DNA of 30,282 bases from a virus. The stretch lies in the IMG/VR virus record IMGVR_UViG_3300049893_002485, positions 1-30,282 of that record; one strand, written 5' to 3'. Positions 9,530 to 18,464 of this stretch are shown here, in pieces; position 1 is the stretch's first letter, and every line of letters begins with the position of its first letter. Below the pieces are notes generated by a model, which worked only from the letters and a program-made list of their open reading frames with translations, was not told where the DNA came from and searched no databases. The position numbers and the translations under genes were made by a program.

Positions 9530-11113
9530 TTAACCAGTATTAACAGTAAAGCTGATCGGCACAAGAGAACCAGATCCTGCCAGTCTAACTACTAAGGAAA
9601 TTATAGCAGAACCTTGACCAACTGTTATATCTAGTTTCTCTATTCTAGAGAAACGACTGTCGGCACTCACAAGATTGGTTATACCTGTAACTAGCACCTC
9701 TTTTGTGGTAGCTGGGTTGCTGCTTTTACTACCTACAACCAGCGGAAGTCCGTAGTTTGGATGCCTTACAGATTGACCTTGTTCAGACTGAAATTTCAAC
9801 TGCATAGCCTGAAGAGCATTTGCTAAACCATAGTTTAACTGAAAATCTCCAGATGGTGTAAACACTAGATCATTGCTATTATCTATCAACAGATCTACGC
9901 CAGCACGTTTTTCATCTTCGCCCTTAGAAGCTAAGAAGAACGGCGTCTCTTTAGTAGAGCCACCCTTAATCGGACTTGGTGAAGGTATTAACACCATGAA
10001 GTTACTATTGATGGTGTTTGGTTTAAATACTCTAACATATGCACTATCTATTGTCTGATAAGTGCTTAGATTAGGACTACCACTAAGCTCGATAACTATC
10101 TCGCCTGAGATCGGGATTTCTTTAATACTCAAGATAGATCTTTGGTCTGGAAACTTGACTGCGTTTGATTGCAGGAACACAACCTGGTTTACATAGAACT
10201 TATCTATGTTGGCTTTACCGTTCGCATCTGTTTTTGCTATATTGAGTTGACTACCACTACCATTAGAGATAATAGGGATTGCTTCACCTATTTCGTCAAT
10301 ATATGGTGGACGAAGTCCATTGGCGATTGCAATCTCTAGCCATCTCTCCGGGTCTCCATAATATCGTGCTGCTAGAGCCTGAAGACTATCACCAAAAAAC
10401 ATTCGAACTAGTTGGCCAGATAATCCAGTTACGATACTTATCTCTGGGTTGTTAGCATTAGCTCTTGCTAGTGCAAAAGGATCTATATTCGATGTCGTCA
10501 AAGATCCTGTGTTCGATAATATATAGTCTACGGACATTATGGATTGCTGAAATGTTTGCATATCCGTAATGTCTTTGATACTAGGAGTTCTAAGTTGCTG
10601 TATTGGGCTTCTGTGGAATGTGGTGTCGTAGTTGATATCTGATAGACCAATAACATCAGCAATCTCGTCACGACCGTTGGCAAGACTTTGACGAATGTTT
10701 ACAAAATCAGTCTTTATGAATCGACGTATACGACTAATCTTGTTATTTACGATAGTGGTCTCTTCCTTTGTTAGAGGAATACTACTCACCTCAATACTCT
10801 CCCAGACTGAATAGTAGTCTGACAGGATGCTGGATTTTGCGAATGGGTTAATTCGCTTATTGGTATCGTGTCTTTGAATCCGGATAAGTTCTGTTAAAGA
10901 CTTAATCTGCGCATCAAGTAAGTCTGGATACGAATATGTTTTTATCTTTTCTTTAAGTCCATCTAAGATGAACTCCCAATTATCTCTAAAATAATTCCAC
11001 CTGAGAGGTATTATTTCCTGCATATCAGCCATAGTAAGAGGTAGGCCGGATCGGTCGTTGAACCATATCCTCAACTCTCCTAAATCTGAAAATGCTTGAC
11101 TAACTAAGGACAT
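9530..11113 (-). CDS. Baseplate protein with LysM-like segment and gp25-like C-terminus
   Basis: This 527-aa protein has three visible parts. The N-terminal ~200 residues are helical and charged, without a recognised motif. Residues ~236-275 (DSLQALAARYYGDPERWLEIAIANG) match the LysM-type pattern seen in many baseplate hub or wedge proteins. The last ~125 residues (DLVFTPSGDFQLNYGLANALQAM, then HPNYGLPL and a final beta region) fit the gpW/gp25 (DUF2634-like) wedge fold. T4 gp25 and P2 gpW nucleate the sheath and bind J/gp6, which suits a gene directly before J. The ATG overlaps the upstream stop as TAATG. The gp25-like domain is usually a separate ~100-150 aa protein, so this looks like a fusion. 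Domain calls rest on pattern recognition only. Confidence 0.8.
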   Translation of the reverse strand: MSLVSQAFSDLGELRIWFNDRSGLPLTMADMQEIIPLRWNYFRDNWEFILDGLKEKIKTYSYPDLLDAQIKSLTELIRIQRHDTNKRINPFAKSSILSDYYSVWESIEVSSIPLTKEETTIVNNKISRIRRFIKTDFVNIRQSLANGRDEIADVIGLSDINYDTTFHRSPIQQLRTPSIKDITDMQTFQQSIMSVDYILSNTGSLTTSNIDPFALARANANNPEISIVTGLSGQLVRMFFGDSLQALAARYYGDPERWLEIAIANGLRPPYIDEIGEAIPIISNGSGSQLNIAKTDANGKANIDKFYVNQVVFLQSNAVKFPDQRSILSIKEIPISGEIVIELSGSPNLSTYQTIDSAYVRVFKPNTINSNFMVLIPSPSPIKGGSTKETPFFLASKGEDEKRAGVDLLIDNSNDLVFTPSGDFQLNYGLANALQAMQLKFQSEQGQSVRHPNYGLPLVVGSKSSNPATTKEVLVTGITNLVSADSRFSRIEKLDITVGQGSAIISLVVRLAGSGSLVPISFTVNTG

Positions 11114-12138
11114 TACTTCAATCCCTTAATACCGCTCAACAGCGTGCTTGCATTACCTGCTATACTTGTCATTTTAGAAAACAAGGAGCCACCGAGATCG
11201 CCTAAACCGAGTTGGCTTAATAGATCAGTTTCTTTAACACCTTTAGCATTTACGTTCTGAAGATTAAATGCCCTAAGTCTAATTGAGTAGTTATATAACA
11301 TAGGGTTGTCAGCGGAACGAGTTAATGTAAAAGAGATTGGTATACAGTCGTACTTAATATTGTCTTTATAGTTCAAAAACTGCAGTGGATATACTTTTCT
11401 TTTAGTGGACAACAAATCCCCACTAACCCCTGCGCCAACAGCACTGAGCGCAGCGCCTATCTGATTTGATATGGCCGCTGATGCGCCTACACTACCGTCA
11501 GTTGGTGCGGGCGCGGTATCCATCTTATAGCGAAGCAGAAACTTATAAAAGTTGTGGAATGCATAATATCCACTCTGTTCAGGCTTGATACCTGTCTCAT
11601 TGGCGCCTGGTCCACCAGCGATGGCTTTAACAAGATTTGCGGCAGCATTAATTGTATTTGTGACTTCAGGAAGAAAGCCGCCTAGACTGATTCCTCCTTG
11701 AGGAGGAAAAGAGGCTCTACCTTGCGAAGGAGCCCCAGGCGCACTCGGATCAGGGAGTCCAGCTCCTGGCACTTTTCCGGCCGAACCAGGTCCGCCATCA
11801 GCCGGTCCCTTATAGAATGGGACAGTATACTTGGGTGCAATACCCGTATTTCCCTGTATCACTATATCGTAGTACCTAACCTCAGAATGCTCTTCAATGA
11901 TCCCGTACAGAGTGGTGATTACGTTGGTTGCGTAATGCGTGGTTACATTAATATCTCGGGGCGAGATGGGTAGCCAGAATGTTTCTGTAGCTGGGTCACC
12001 TGGTTTAGCCAGAGATGACCAAAAGGCAAATCCATATGGATACGACTTGTACCATCGATTGGGCTCTATTTTGTAGGGCTCATCGTTATTATTGTTGTTG
12101 TTCAACAACGGAAGGTTTAAGTCGTTAATACCAGGCAT
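11113..12138 (-). CDS. Putative baseplate / tube-initiator protein (341 aa)
   Basis: The N-terminus carries a six-asparagine run. It is followed by a conserved-looking segment (residues ~30-100: WYKSYPYGFAFWSS, LPISPRDINVTTHYATNV, EEHSEVRYYDIVIQG) typical of baseplate proteins in large myoviruses. Residues ~125-175 are Gly/Pro-rich and look disordered, and a C-terminal beta region includes PISFTLTRSADNP and YNYSIRLRAFNLQ. Lying between the spike gene and the LysM/gp25-like gene, it plausibly belongs to the hub-proximal ring or starts the tail tube. I do not recognise the exact family. The start is supported by an AGGAG site 8 bases upstream of the ATG. Confidence 0.65.
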   Translation of the reverse strand: MPGINDLNLPLLNNNNNNDEPYKIEPNRWYKSYPYGFAFWSSLAKPGDPATETFWLPISPRDINVTTHYATNVITTLYGIIEEHSEVRYYDIVIQGNTGIAPKYTVPFYKGPADGGPGSAGKVPGAGLPDPSAPGAPSQGRASFPPQGGISLGGFLPEVTNTINAAANLVKAIAGGPGANETGIKPEQSGYYAFHNFYKFLLRYKMDTAPAPTDGSVGASAAISNQIGAALSAVGAGVSGDLLSTKRKVYPLQFLNYKDNIKYDCIPISFTLTRSADNPMLYNYSIRLRAFNLQNVNAKGVKETDLLSQLGLGDLGGSLFSKMTSIAGNASTLLSGIKGLK

Positions 12139-12152
12139 CGTAAAAATCTCCT

Positions 12153-12174
12153 GTTCATATTATATAGTATGAAC
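12153..12174 (-). promoter_or_regulatory. Candidate promoter inside a 7-bp-arm inverted repeat
   Basis: Upstream of the 341-aa gene, the minus strand carries a perfect TATAAT (12164-12159). It sits inside an inverted repeat with arms GTTCATA and TATGAAC (12153-12159 and 12168-12174). No convincing -35 hexamer is seen. The arms could be an operator or a hairpin next to the ribosome site. Confidence 0.35.
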
Positions 12175-12181
12175 TGTAAAA

Positions 12182-13252
12182 CTAACCATTACTCTCAATA
12201 GCAGCATCGTCATCCCCAGAAAGACTAAAGGAATCAGCGTCTTTTAGAGAGCCTTTCACTAACGATAATTTAATCTTTAAGGGAAGCACCTGAGCTGCCC
12301 AAGTTGGAGCGGACATTAATGGGGTACAGGTACCGACCGGACTAGTAACAACCAGACTTCCAAGTGCATCAATTAGCTGAATAAGTCCATCAAAAAGCTC
12401 AAATTGATCATTACCTATAGCAACTTGCGTTCCTTTAATACTAACCTGTAATGATTGTAGAGCTAAGCCAACAGTAGATTTGATAGAGGCAGTGGTCTGG
12501 AAATCCATAACGCCTTTTCCAGATTGAACACTAAAATTACCAATAGCCGGGTTTCCGCCAAGCTCTATCTGAGAAGACCCTGATTTAAGTATGATGGAGC
12601 CAGTGGCTATATTCTTGTAGATTTTTATAGTCTGACTTCCATCAGATGCTATAAAACTACCGCCGCTATTGAAGCCATAGTATGAGCCGCCGGTTAATGG
12701 GTTGTATACAGGAGGAAGCACGTCTACGCCTGTTGGAGGTAGTTTCAGCGCAGCGTCATTAGTCGGGGCATATCCCTTAAAAGTAACCTTATAGCTTCCG
12801 TCATCCTTGATGCTTGTCTCTAGGCCATTAAACTCAGAGAGATACCCTATTGTCCCCATCTCAAGCTTTGGTTTTCTAGAGTTGTGGTTTAATCCACCAA
12901 GGATAACACCTTCCCTAGATTTACCATTGAGATAGGCAATGACAACGACATCGCCTGACCGCGCCTTATATTGAGCACCAGCTGTCGGCGAAAGTGCTCC
13001 TGCAGCTGTTGCTAACCAGCCTCTCATCTTGTATTCTTCAAAATTATGTGCACCACCGAATCTAACCATGGGCACACAGCCTACTAACACCATCTTTCCA
13101 TCAATCAATACTTCAACTACATATATAGTTCCAGTCTTTGTCTCCTGCTCTTCTCGAATAATGCCGACACGAATAGAGGTGTCTTGCTCCAAGGTTGCAG
13201 CAATAGAGCGCATATCGGGCAATACTGAACTATCTCTAACTATGTAGTCCAT
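12182..13252 (-). CDS. Baseplate spike protein, gpV-like (356 aa)
   Basis: Residues ~25-130 have the features of a phage baseplate assembly protein V / gp5 OB-fold: alternating strands with GTIYVVEVLIDGK, VPMVRFGG, then SGDVVVIAYLNG and GVILGGL. This is followed by a region rich in short strands (~160-270: GSYKVTFKG, TIKIYKN, SIILKSGSSQIELGG, FSVQSGKGVMDFQ), consistent with a trimeric beta-helical spike. The tail (FELFDGLIQLIDALG, then TCTPLMSAPTW) resembles C-terminal regions of other phage spike proteins. Such proteins sit at the tip of the tail tube and pierce the outer membrane or cell surface. The ATG overlaps the stop of the hub gene as TAATG. No lysozyme motif is present here; that domain is in the tape measure protein. 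Confidence 0.82.
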   Translation of the reverse strand: MDYIVRDSSVLPDMRSIAATLEQDTSIRVGIIREEQETKTGTIYVVEVLIDGKMVLVGCVPMVRFGGAHNFEEYKMRGWLATAAGALSPTAGAQYKARSGDVVVIAYLNGKSREGVILGGLNHNSRKPKLEMGTIGYLSEFNGLETSIKDDGSYKVTFKGYAPTNDAALKLPPTGVDVLPPVYNPLTGGSYYGFNSGGSFIASDGSQTIKIYKNIATGSIILKSGSSQIELGGNPAIGNFSVQSGKGVMDFQTTASIKSTVGLALQSLQVSIKGTQVAIGNDQFELFDGLIQLIDALGSLVVTSPVGTCTPLMSAPTWAAQVLPLKIKLSLVKGSLKDADSFSLSGDDDAAIESNG

Positions 13253-15102
13253 TACACCAACCCATTCTTTCCTAATTTCTGATCGTCGGGATCAGAAGCG
13301 ACGGATGTGCCAAATGTGTTCTTATTTCTCTCATCTACCGGGGATAGAGGTGTCGCAGATTTGTCGATTGCCCCGGTCTCTAGAGGAGCTGGTGCACCGA
13401 AAGCTATCGTCTTACCGCTACTATCAGCTAATATTCCACGAACAAACTGCACTGTCGTAGAGAAAGTCCGCGCACCAGTTTCCTGGTTGACAGAGAAGTT
13501 GTGCATAATATTTTCTACATGCGCAAGTAGGAAGGTGTTCTTTTCCGCTCCGTTGTAAGACTTTTGGCCCGCATTTAGCGGAGCATCGCCCAACACCTTG
13601 CTATCTATCATGATGTTGTCGCCAACCTGTATATATTGATTTTGCCCAACAAAAGTTACAGATCCATTTAGCATCATGTGAGTATTAAAGTACCACTCTC
13701 TTAATAAGAGCTTCCAATGAGATAACTTGGTCATAGCAAGACTAGAGTCATCCTCGATCGGCAGAAATGCAGAGGAAGCGAAGTGCGGCTTAAAACCATC
13801 ACGCTCGTATCCTTTTCTATCTAGCGTCTGTCCGTCTAATTTAGCCTGTAGACCTTGTACTTCTTGTAGGAGCTGCGTGTTTGCTCTTACTTCGATGAAG
13901 TTTATCTTGTCTCGCCAGTTGGTTCCAAAGTTAATATTAACAACATCATTGAGAGGGATATTGATTCGTCTAACATTCTTAAACGGAGACACAAGTGAAT
14001 CTACTGTAGACTTAGCAGCTAAGGCATCCGTGTCGCCTGCAGCAGTATAGGATACCATAAAGGTATCTCTTGTGACAAAAGGTTTGATCCTATGATAAAG
14101 GACAAATTTGGGTTTTCCACTACCATCCCAGCGTATATCATTGACCAACTCGTATAGCACACTGTTACAATTATCGCTCAGCAATTGCCATAAAGTGTGT
14201 GCACCCAAAAACTGAGATGGTGAAGGGATGCCGTACGAATCTTTGACTTCAGTATAGTGAAGATTGGTTTTCTTAGGATCATCGTAGCTGGTTAGTCTGC
14301 CATGTTCCCTTTGTATTATCGTACTAAAATTAACAGCAGTAGTCCCTGGTATAGGCTGCCCTAAAACTGTCTGACCTTGGCTCATGTAATTGGCAACTTC
14401 ATATGGAAGCTGAAACTGCGTTTTTGTAGATAGGAGTAGTTGGCTGCTTACAAGTTTTGAGGCTTCTTTTATTATTTCTTCGCCATTGGATATAGCAGTA
14501 CCTGCTCCAAGTCCCCACAAGTTCATTATCGCGTTGATTAAATCTGATGAAGTTGGAAGTTGTTTTTTATCGGAAAAGCTTTTAAACATATTTAATCCAA
14601 GTACGCCATATGCCTGAGCAATGGCACTACCCTTAAATACATTCTCTGCAACCCCTTGATCAATATATAGGACGCTCTCGAAAACACTTCCCCAGTCTTG
14701 ACCAGTGATAACAAATGCGGTACTTCTAGCGCCCGTTTCTTGATTTACGTCTACAACACCCCGCACAGAATCTATGCGGCCAAGCATCTTGAAGCTTTCT
14801 GGCTTAGCGGTTCCAACGTTATTCTTAGACATGTTGGGCAGAGGGTCTTGTGACATCATTATCGCGCACCAGCTGCCTGGAGTTATTCTAGTGACCCAGT
14901 TAAAACGAGGTGCTAGACGTATCTCAAACGATCCTGCTGGAGATGACTTTCTTTTAGCAGTTGATATCGAAACAACAGAAGACGTACCTATGATAACCTG
15001 TTCAACTTTATGCAGATCGTCTTTTCCGCCATCTGCGTTGACCCGGTCATCGTAGTTCCAGATTAGAACAGCTGCGTGAGGTGTAACTATTCTAGACTTC
15101 AT
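13252..15102 (-). CDS. Putative baseplate hub protein (616 aa)
   Basis: This gene sits between the tape measure and the spike, where gp27/gpD-type hub proteins lie. The N-terminus has a beta-rich start (SRIVTPHAAVLIW) and a strand-turn-strand region (VVSISTAKRK, GSFEIRLAPRFNW, GSWCAIMM). That region resembles the first tube-like domain of hub proteins, which bind the end of the tail tube and hold the spike trimer. A central helical part (residues ~170-260) and a second beta region (~480-570, with YIQVGDNIMID and TFSTTVQFVRGIL) follow. The latter is also typical, since hub proteins end one domain with a 'G..v.id' motif. An AAGGA site precedes the ATG at 15102. Assignment rests on position and general pattern. 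Confidence 0.7.
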   Translation of the reverse strand: MKSRIVTPHAAVLIWNYDDRVNADGGKDDLHKVEQVIIGTSSVVSISTAKRKSSPAGSFEIRLAPRFNWVTRITPGSWCAIMMSQDPLPNMSKNNVGTAKPESFKMLGRIDSVRGVVDVNQETGARSTAFVITGQDWGSVFESVLYIDQGVAENVFKGSAIAQAYGVLGLNMFKSFSDKKQLPTSSDLINAIMNLWGLGAGTAISNGEEIIKEASKLVSSQLLLSTKTQFQLPYEVANYMSQGQTVLGQPIPGTTAVNFSTIIQREHGRLTSYDDPKKTNLHYTEVKDSYGIPSPSQFLGAHTLWQLLSDNCNSVLYELVNDIRWDGSGKPKFVLYHRIKPFVTRDTFMVSYTAAGDTDALAAKSTVDSLVSPFKNVRRINIPLNDVVNINFGTNWRDKINFIEVRANTQLLQEVQGLQAKLDGQTLDRKGYERDGFKPHFASSAFLPIEDDSSLAMTKLSHWKLLLREWYFNTHMMLNGSVTFVGQNQYIQVGDNIMIDSKVLGDAPLNAGQKSYNGAEKNTFLLAHVENIMHNFSVNQETGARTFSTTVQFVRGILADSSGKTIAFGAPAPLETGAIDKSATPLSPVDERNKNTFGTSVASDPDDQKLGKNGLV

Positions 15103-15135
15103 CTGTGTTCCTTATTACCATCTACTGAATACACC

Positions 15136-18100
15136 TTATGTTTTACCCGCAGGAGGAGTAACTCCTCCTGGCTTGTTCTGGTTAGGGTTTGCATTGCTCT
15201 TCAAGTCTTGAATTATTCCAGAAGCGCCCTTCGTATCGCCCTGTAGCTTTAAATTGAGAGCATCAACTGTACGGGCCAATCTTTCAACACTCTTATCTAG
15301 TGTGCCAGCAGAACCCTCAACTATTTTAGCAAAGTTCTTAGGATCGAGATTGGTGGCCTCTTTTTCCATGGTCTTGATAATGTTTGCAAGATTTGCATTC
15401 ATATCTTTTAGACCAGCAGCATACTGGGTCACGTCGCCCTGCGCACTAGCAGAATCCATGCCTGCACCGGCATCTGTGTTCGCCGCACTATCTTCCTTAC
15501 TAAGGAATAGCTCTCGCTCGCGTGTTCTACGGCCATAAATTGCTTTATTAAACTGTCCACCAACTTTATTAAACTCTAAAAACTTATCTGCCGCACCACT
15601 CATGTCTCCAGAATTTATCTTGTCCATAATGGATCCAAGTTTTCCACCGCCAACATTAAATTCAAGTGATGTAAGAGCTGTCTCTTGCTGAGGTGTGAGC
15701 TGTACACCCGATTTTAGGCTTTGTCTCCAGGTTTGGTGGGACGCTAAATCTTTTTTAAGAAGATCTTTTACTTCTTTATCAGTGCGCGGTGCTCTACTTT
15801 CACCTGGTTTTAGTAGATGACCTACTCCAACAGTATCGTTGCCTGCTATATCTTTATAGACGTTATTTCTAACACCTTCTTCTTGTATTATGAAATCTTC
15901 CATGGAGGTAAATTTTCCACCTTTTCCTCCGCCTCTTCTACCGCCGTACGTAGAGCTGGATTCTCCGGCTTTTTTACCCACATCACCGTACGCTGAATAG
16001 CTCTCATGTGACTCAGTAAAACCACGAAGCGCCTGATCTGCTGCTCGAGTAAATGACTCAACTCTAGCTTTCTCTGTTTTAGATAGAGAATCCGGATTAT
16101 CTATATTCTTCATCATTAGGTTGTAGTCATCCTTGCTCCAACCAAATGCTTGATATTTCTCTGTATATACCTTTTTAAGGTTTATCTTGCTTAGATCTTT
16201 AATTTTTTGAGCTGCATCTTTATCGCCGCCCTTCAACCACAGTCCCTGACCAGCCTGATCAATCGCCTTCTGTTTCTGTTCTTCTGTTGCATTAGGATCT
16301 TGCAACACCTTTAATAGGGCTTCTGCTTGTGGTGCCTGAAGTTTTGATGCTGCTTCACCAGCAACACTTCCAGGTTTAAGTCCAAACTTCTCTAGCATCT
16401 GTGCGGACTGCACCATGCTAGGGATATCTATATTCCTTTTACGCAGAATGTCATCGGAAGTAGCAGCTGTCAATCCAGCAGCGCTAGCTGCTAGATTTTT
16501 ATCCACACCTTGAGATGTGAGTGCCTCGATGCTTCTCGCTGTAGCTGCCGCTGCTCCACCGAACGTAGACACACCACCTGCAGAGGTCCTTGCAGCAACG
16601 CTGCTCATGGTACGAACCATATCTGCAACATTCTTAGATGAATCCATGCCTGCTGCGACAGCGTTTCTGAGTATCGTTTCTAAGTTATCCTTGGTTCCAC
16701 CGCCGGCAGCAGACATTTGTCCACGTAGAGACATATATTGCTCAGAAGAGCCAAAACCTGCTTTAGCAAACATTCCAGCACTAGTTATATCTGAAGCAGC
16801 GAAGTTTCCACCTATATTACCTATACCAGCAGCCATCAATCCAGCGCTTTCCTCTAGATTGATCCCATATTTCTTAGCTAGGTTTTTTTGGAAGCCGACA
16901 TCGCGAACTTCACCGAGTATACCAGCCCGATCACTCCCTGCCCCAGAAGATGCTCTCCAGGATTGGCGTGTGAAGTCCATCGCCTTCTGAAGTACTTGCG
17001 CCTTCATGTAGTTTTTAGCATCTTGTTCTTGTCTTTTGGCTTGTTCACCTTCAAGAAAAGCTGATGTCTGCACCTGATCACTGGATAACCTAGCAATTTG
17101 CCCACTAGTCTGCGTTATTCCGCCGGCTGCTGCACTAAGTCCGCCGCCAATAGCTCCAATTGTTCCACCAATAAGAGCGCCAGGTACTGCACCAATTCCG
17201 CCGAACAGCGATCCAATTGCAGCACCAGTGGCAGCTCCAGCAACGCCGCCTTTAATTAGCGACCCAGCCGCAGTCATGCCTGAACCAACCATATTTGCAG
17301 TTGCGGCGCGAGTCTCGTCTTTACTTACTTCTTTTCCAAATTCCATGGATTTTCCCCAGGAATTTGACCTCAATCTGAGTATGGCAGCAGCATCGCCACT
17401 AGCTGCAGCACGTGCATCATCATATCGTTGATTTGCTAGGTTTATAACGCCGGTATTAAGCCTAGTTGTTCCTAGCGCTTTTTCTGACGTCCATTGGCGG
17501 TACATATCTCCGCCTGCGTTAACGATAGCCCCGCCAACCTGCAACCCAGTTCCTATAGTGCTAAGTATGTCTGCTTTAGATCCCATACCTGCTTGTTGTA
17601 GCGCTTTTGCTGCACTTGCTTTTTGCTCTACGTCTTGCTTTGCAGCACTGGCAGCCTTACCTAGTTCATCTACATTTTCTGCACCTGTTTTTAGTGCTTT
17701 ATCAAATGCTTCAAAAGCTGCTATCATTTTTCTCTGTGCAGTCTCTAGCTGCTTGTCGGCATCTAGACTAATTCCGCCAGATTTAGCAAGATTCTTAATA
17801 TCGCGTTCGCCAAGAGCTCTACTGGTTTTTTCAGCAAACTCTCTAGTCGAGTGATATTGGCTTCGGGTATCGATCCCCATCTTGCGCTGTTCATGTATAG
17901 CAGCTTGACCAATACCAATCTCACGCAACATTCCTTCGCGATTGCGAATCATGTGCTGTAGATGTTTGTCGCTACCACCAGGAGTTAGGTTTGCAGCGGC
18001 TTCGCGAATGCGCTCATCTTGTCGACCGAGTTCTAGTTGGCTTTTTTGAACCTGTCTCTCGATTGCACTAGTGGATTGACTAGATGCTAGAGCAATTGCT

Positions 18101-18462
18101 GGACCAGTATATGCAGAAGAGTGCTGGTAACGTGAGATATCTTCTTTAGTAGCTCGACTTCCTGTGGCAGTACGGATACTTGTCTGAAACGCACTCTCAA
18201 TACCGATAGAGCGAGGACCACGTTCACCGATCCTCTGTCTGGCAGCCTCTATCTCAGCCTGAATTGCAGAGACGCGCAATAGGCGCTCTTGATTATCTAT
18301 TGTCTGGTCTGCCATCGTGCGTTCGAGCTCAAGCTCTTTACCGGCGATCTTCATGCGGTCTCGGGTTTCGCCCGCAGATTGCATGCCAAGCTTCTCGCGA
18401 CGAACCCTTAGGATCTCCTCGCCTCTGCTTGATATCAGACTCTTATCTTTTTTATCTGCCAT
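15136..18462 (-). CDS. Tape measure protein with a T4-type lysozyme domain (1108 aa)
   Basis: This protein has the length, Ala/Gln/Lys-rich helical composition and position (after the assembly chaperone) of a tape measure protein, which sets tail length and leaves the tube during DNA ejection. Residues ~405-445 form a glycine-zipper hydrophobic stretch (GAAIGSLFGGIG, ALIGGTIGAIGGG) that could insert into a membrane. Residues ~853-988 match glycoside hydrolase family 24: IQEEGVRNNVYKD, then DTVGVGHLL, LTPQQETALTSLEFNVG and GRRTRERELFL. The first two motifs supply Glu, Asp and Thr where T4 lysozyme has its E-(8)-D-(5)-T catalytic set. The domain therefore looks active and would cut peptidoglycan as the tape measure exits. 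The C-terminus is low-complexity and Asn/Gly/Pro-rich. The gene begins 2 bases after the chaperone fusion stop. Confidence 0.92.
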   Translation of the reverse strand: MADKKDKSLISSRGEEILRVRREKLGMQSAGETRDRMKIAGKELELERTMADQTIDNQERLLRVSAIQAEIEAARQRIGERGPRSIGIESAFQTSIRTATGSRATKEDISRYQHSSAYTGPAIALASSQSTSAIERQVQKSQLELGRQDERIREAAANLTPGGSDKHLQHMIRNREGMLREIGIGQAAIHEQRKMGIDTRSQYHSTREFAEKTSRALGERDIKNLAKSGGISLDADKQLETAQRKMIAAFEAFDKALKTGAENVDELGKAASAAKQDVEQKASAAKALQQAGMGSKADILSTIGTGLQVGGAIVNAGGDMYRQWTSEKALGTTRLNTGVINLANQRYDDARAAASGDAAAILRLRSNSWGKSMEFGKEVSKDETRAATANMVGSGMTAAGSLIKGGVAGAATGAAIGSLFGGIGAVPGALIGGTIGAIGGGLSAAAGGITQTSGQIARLSSDQVQTSAFLEGEQAKRQEQDAKNYMKAQVLQKAMDFTRQSWRASSGAGSDRAGILGEVRDVGFQKNLAKKYGINLEESAGLMAAGIGNIGGNFAASDITSAGMFAKAGFGSSEQYMSLRGQMSAAGGGTKDNLETILRNAVAAGMDSSKNVADMVRTMSSVAARTSAGGVSTFGGAAAATARSIEALTSQGVDKNLAASAAGLTAATSDDILRKRNIDIPSMVQSAQMLEKFGLKPGSVAGEAASKLQAPQAEALLKVLQDPNATEEQKQKAIDQAGQGLWLKGGDKDAAQKIKDLSKINLKKVYTEKYQAFGWSKDDYNLMMKNIDNPDSLSKTEKARVESFTRAADQALRGFTESHESYSAYGDVGKKAGESSSTYGGRRGGGKGGKFTSMEDFIIQEEGVRNNVYKDIAGNDTVGVGHLLKPGESRAPRTDKEVKDLLKKDLASHQTWRQSLKSGVQLTPQQETALTSLEFNVGGGKLGSIMDKINSGDMSGAADKFLEFNKVGGQFNKAIYGRRTRERELFLSKEDSAANTDAGAGMDSASAQGDVTQYAAGLKDMNANLANIIKTMEKEATNLDPKNFAKIVEGSAGTLDKSVERLARTVDALNLKLQGDTKGASGIIQDLKSNANPNQNKPGGVTPPAGKT

Positions 18463-18464
18463 GT

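Noticed and set aside
11113-12138. Asn-run codons (AAC/AAT repeats) as a possible phase-variable repeat
   Set aside because: Only six codons, mixed AAC and AAT, in-frame multiples; too short and irregular for slippage switching.
16517-16990. 157-aa open frame on the plus strand
   Set aside because: Antisense to the Ala-rich tape measure gene; its Ala/Ser/Pro-rich sequence is what an antisense of such codons gives.
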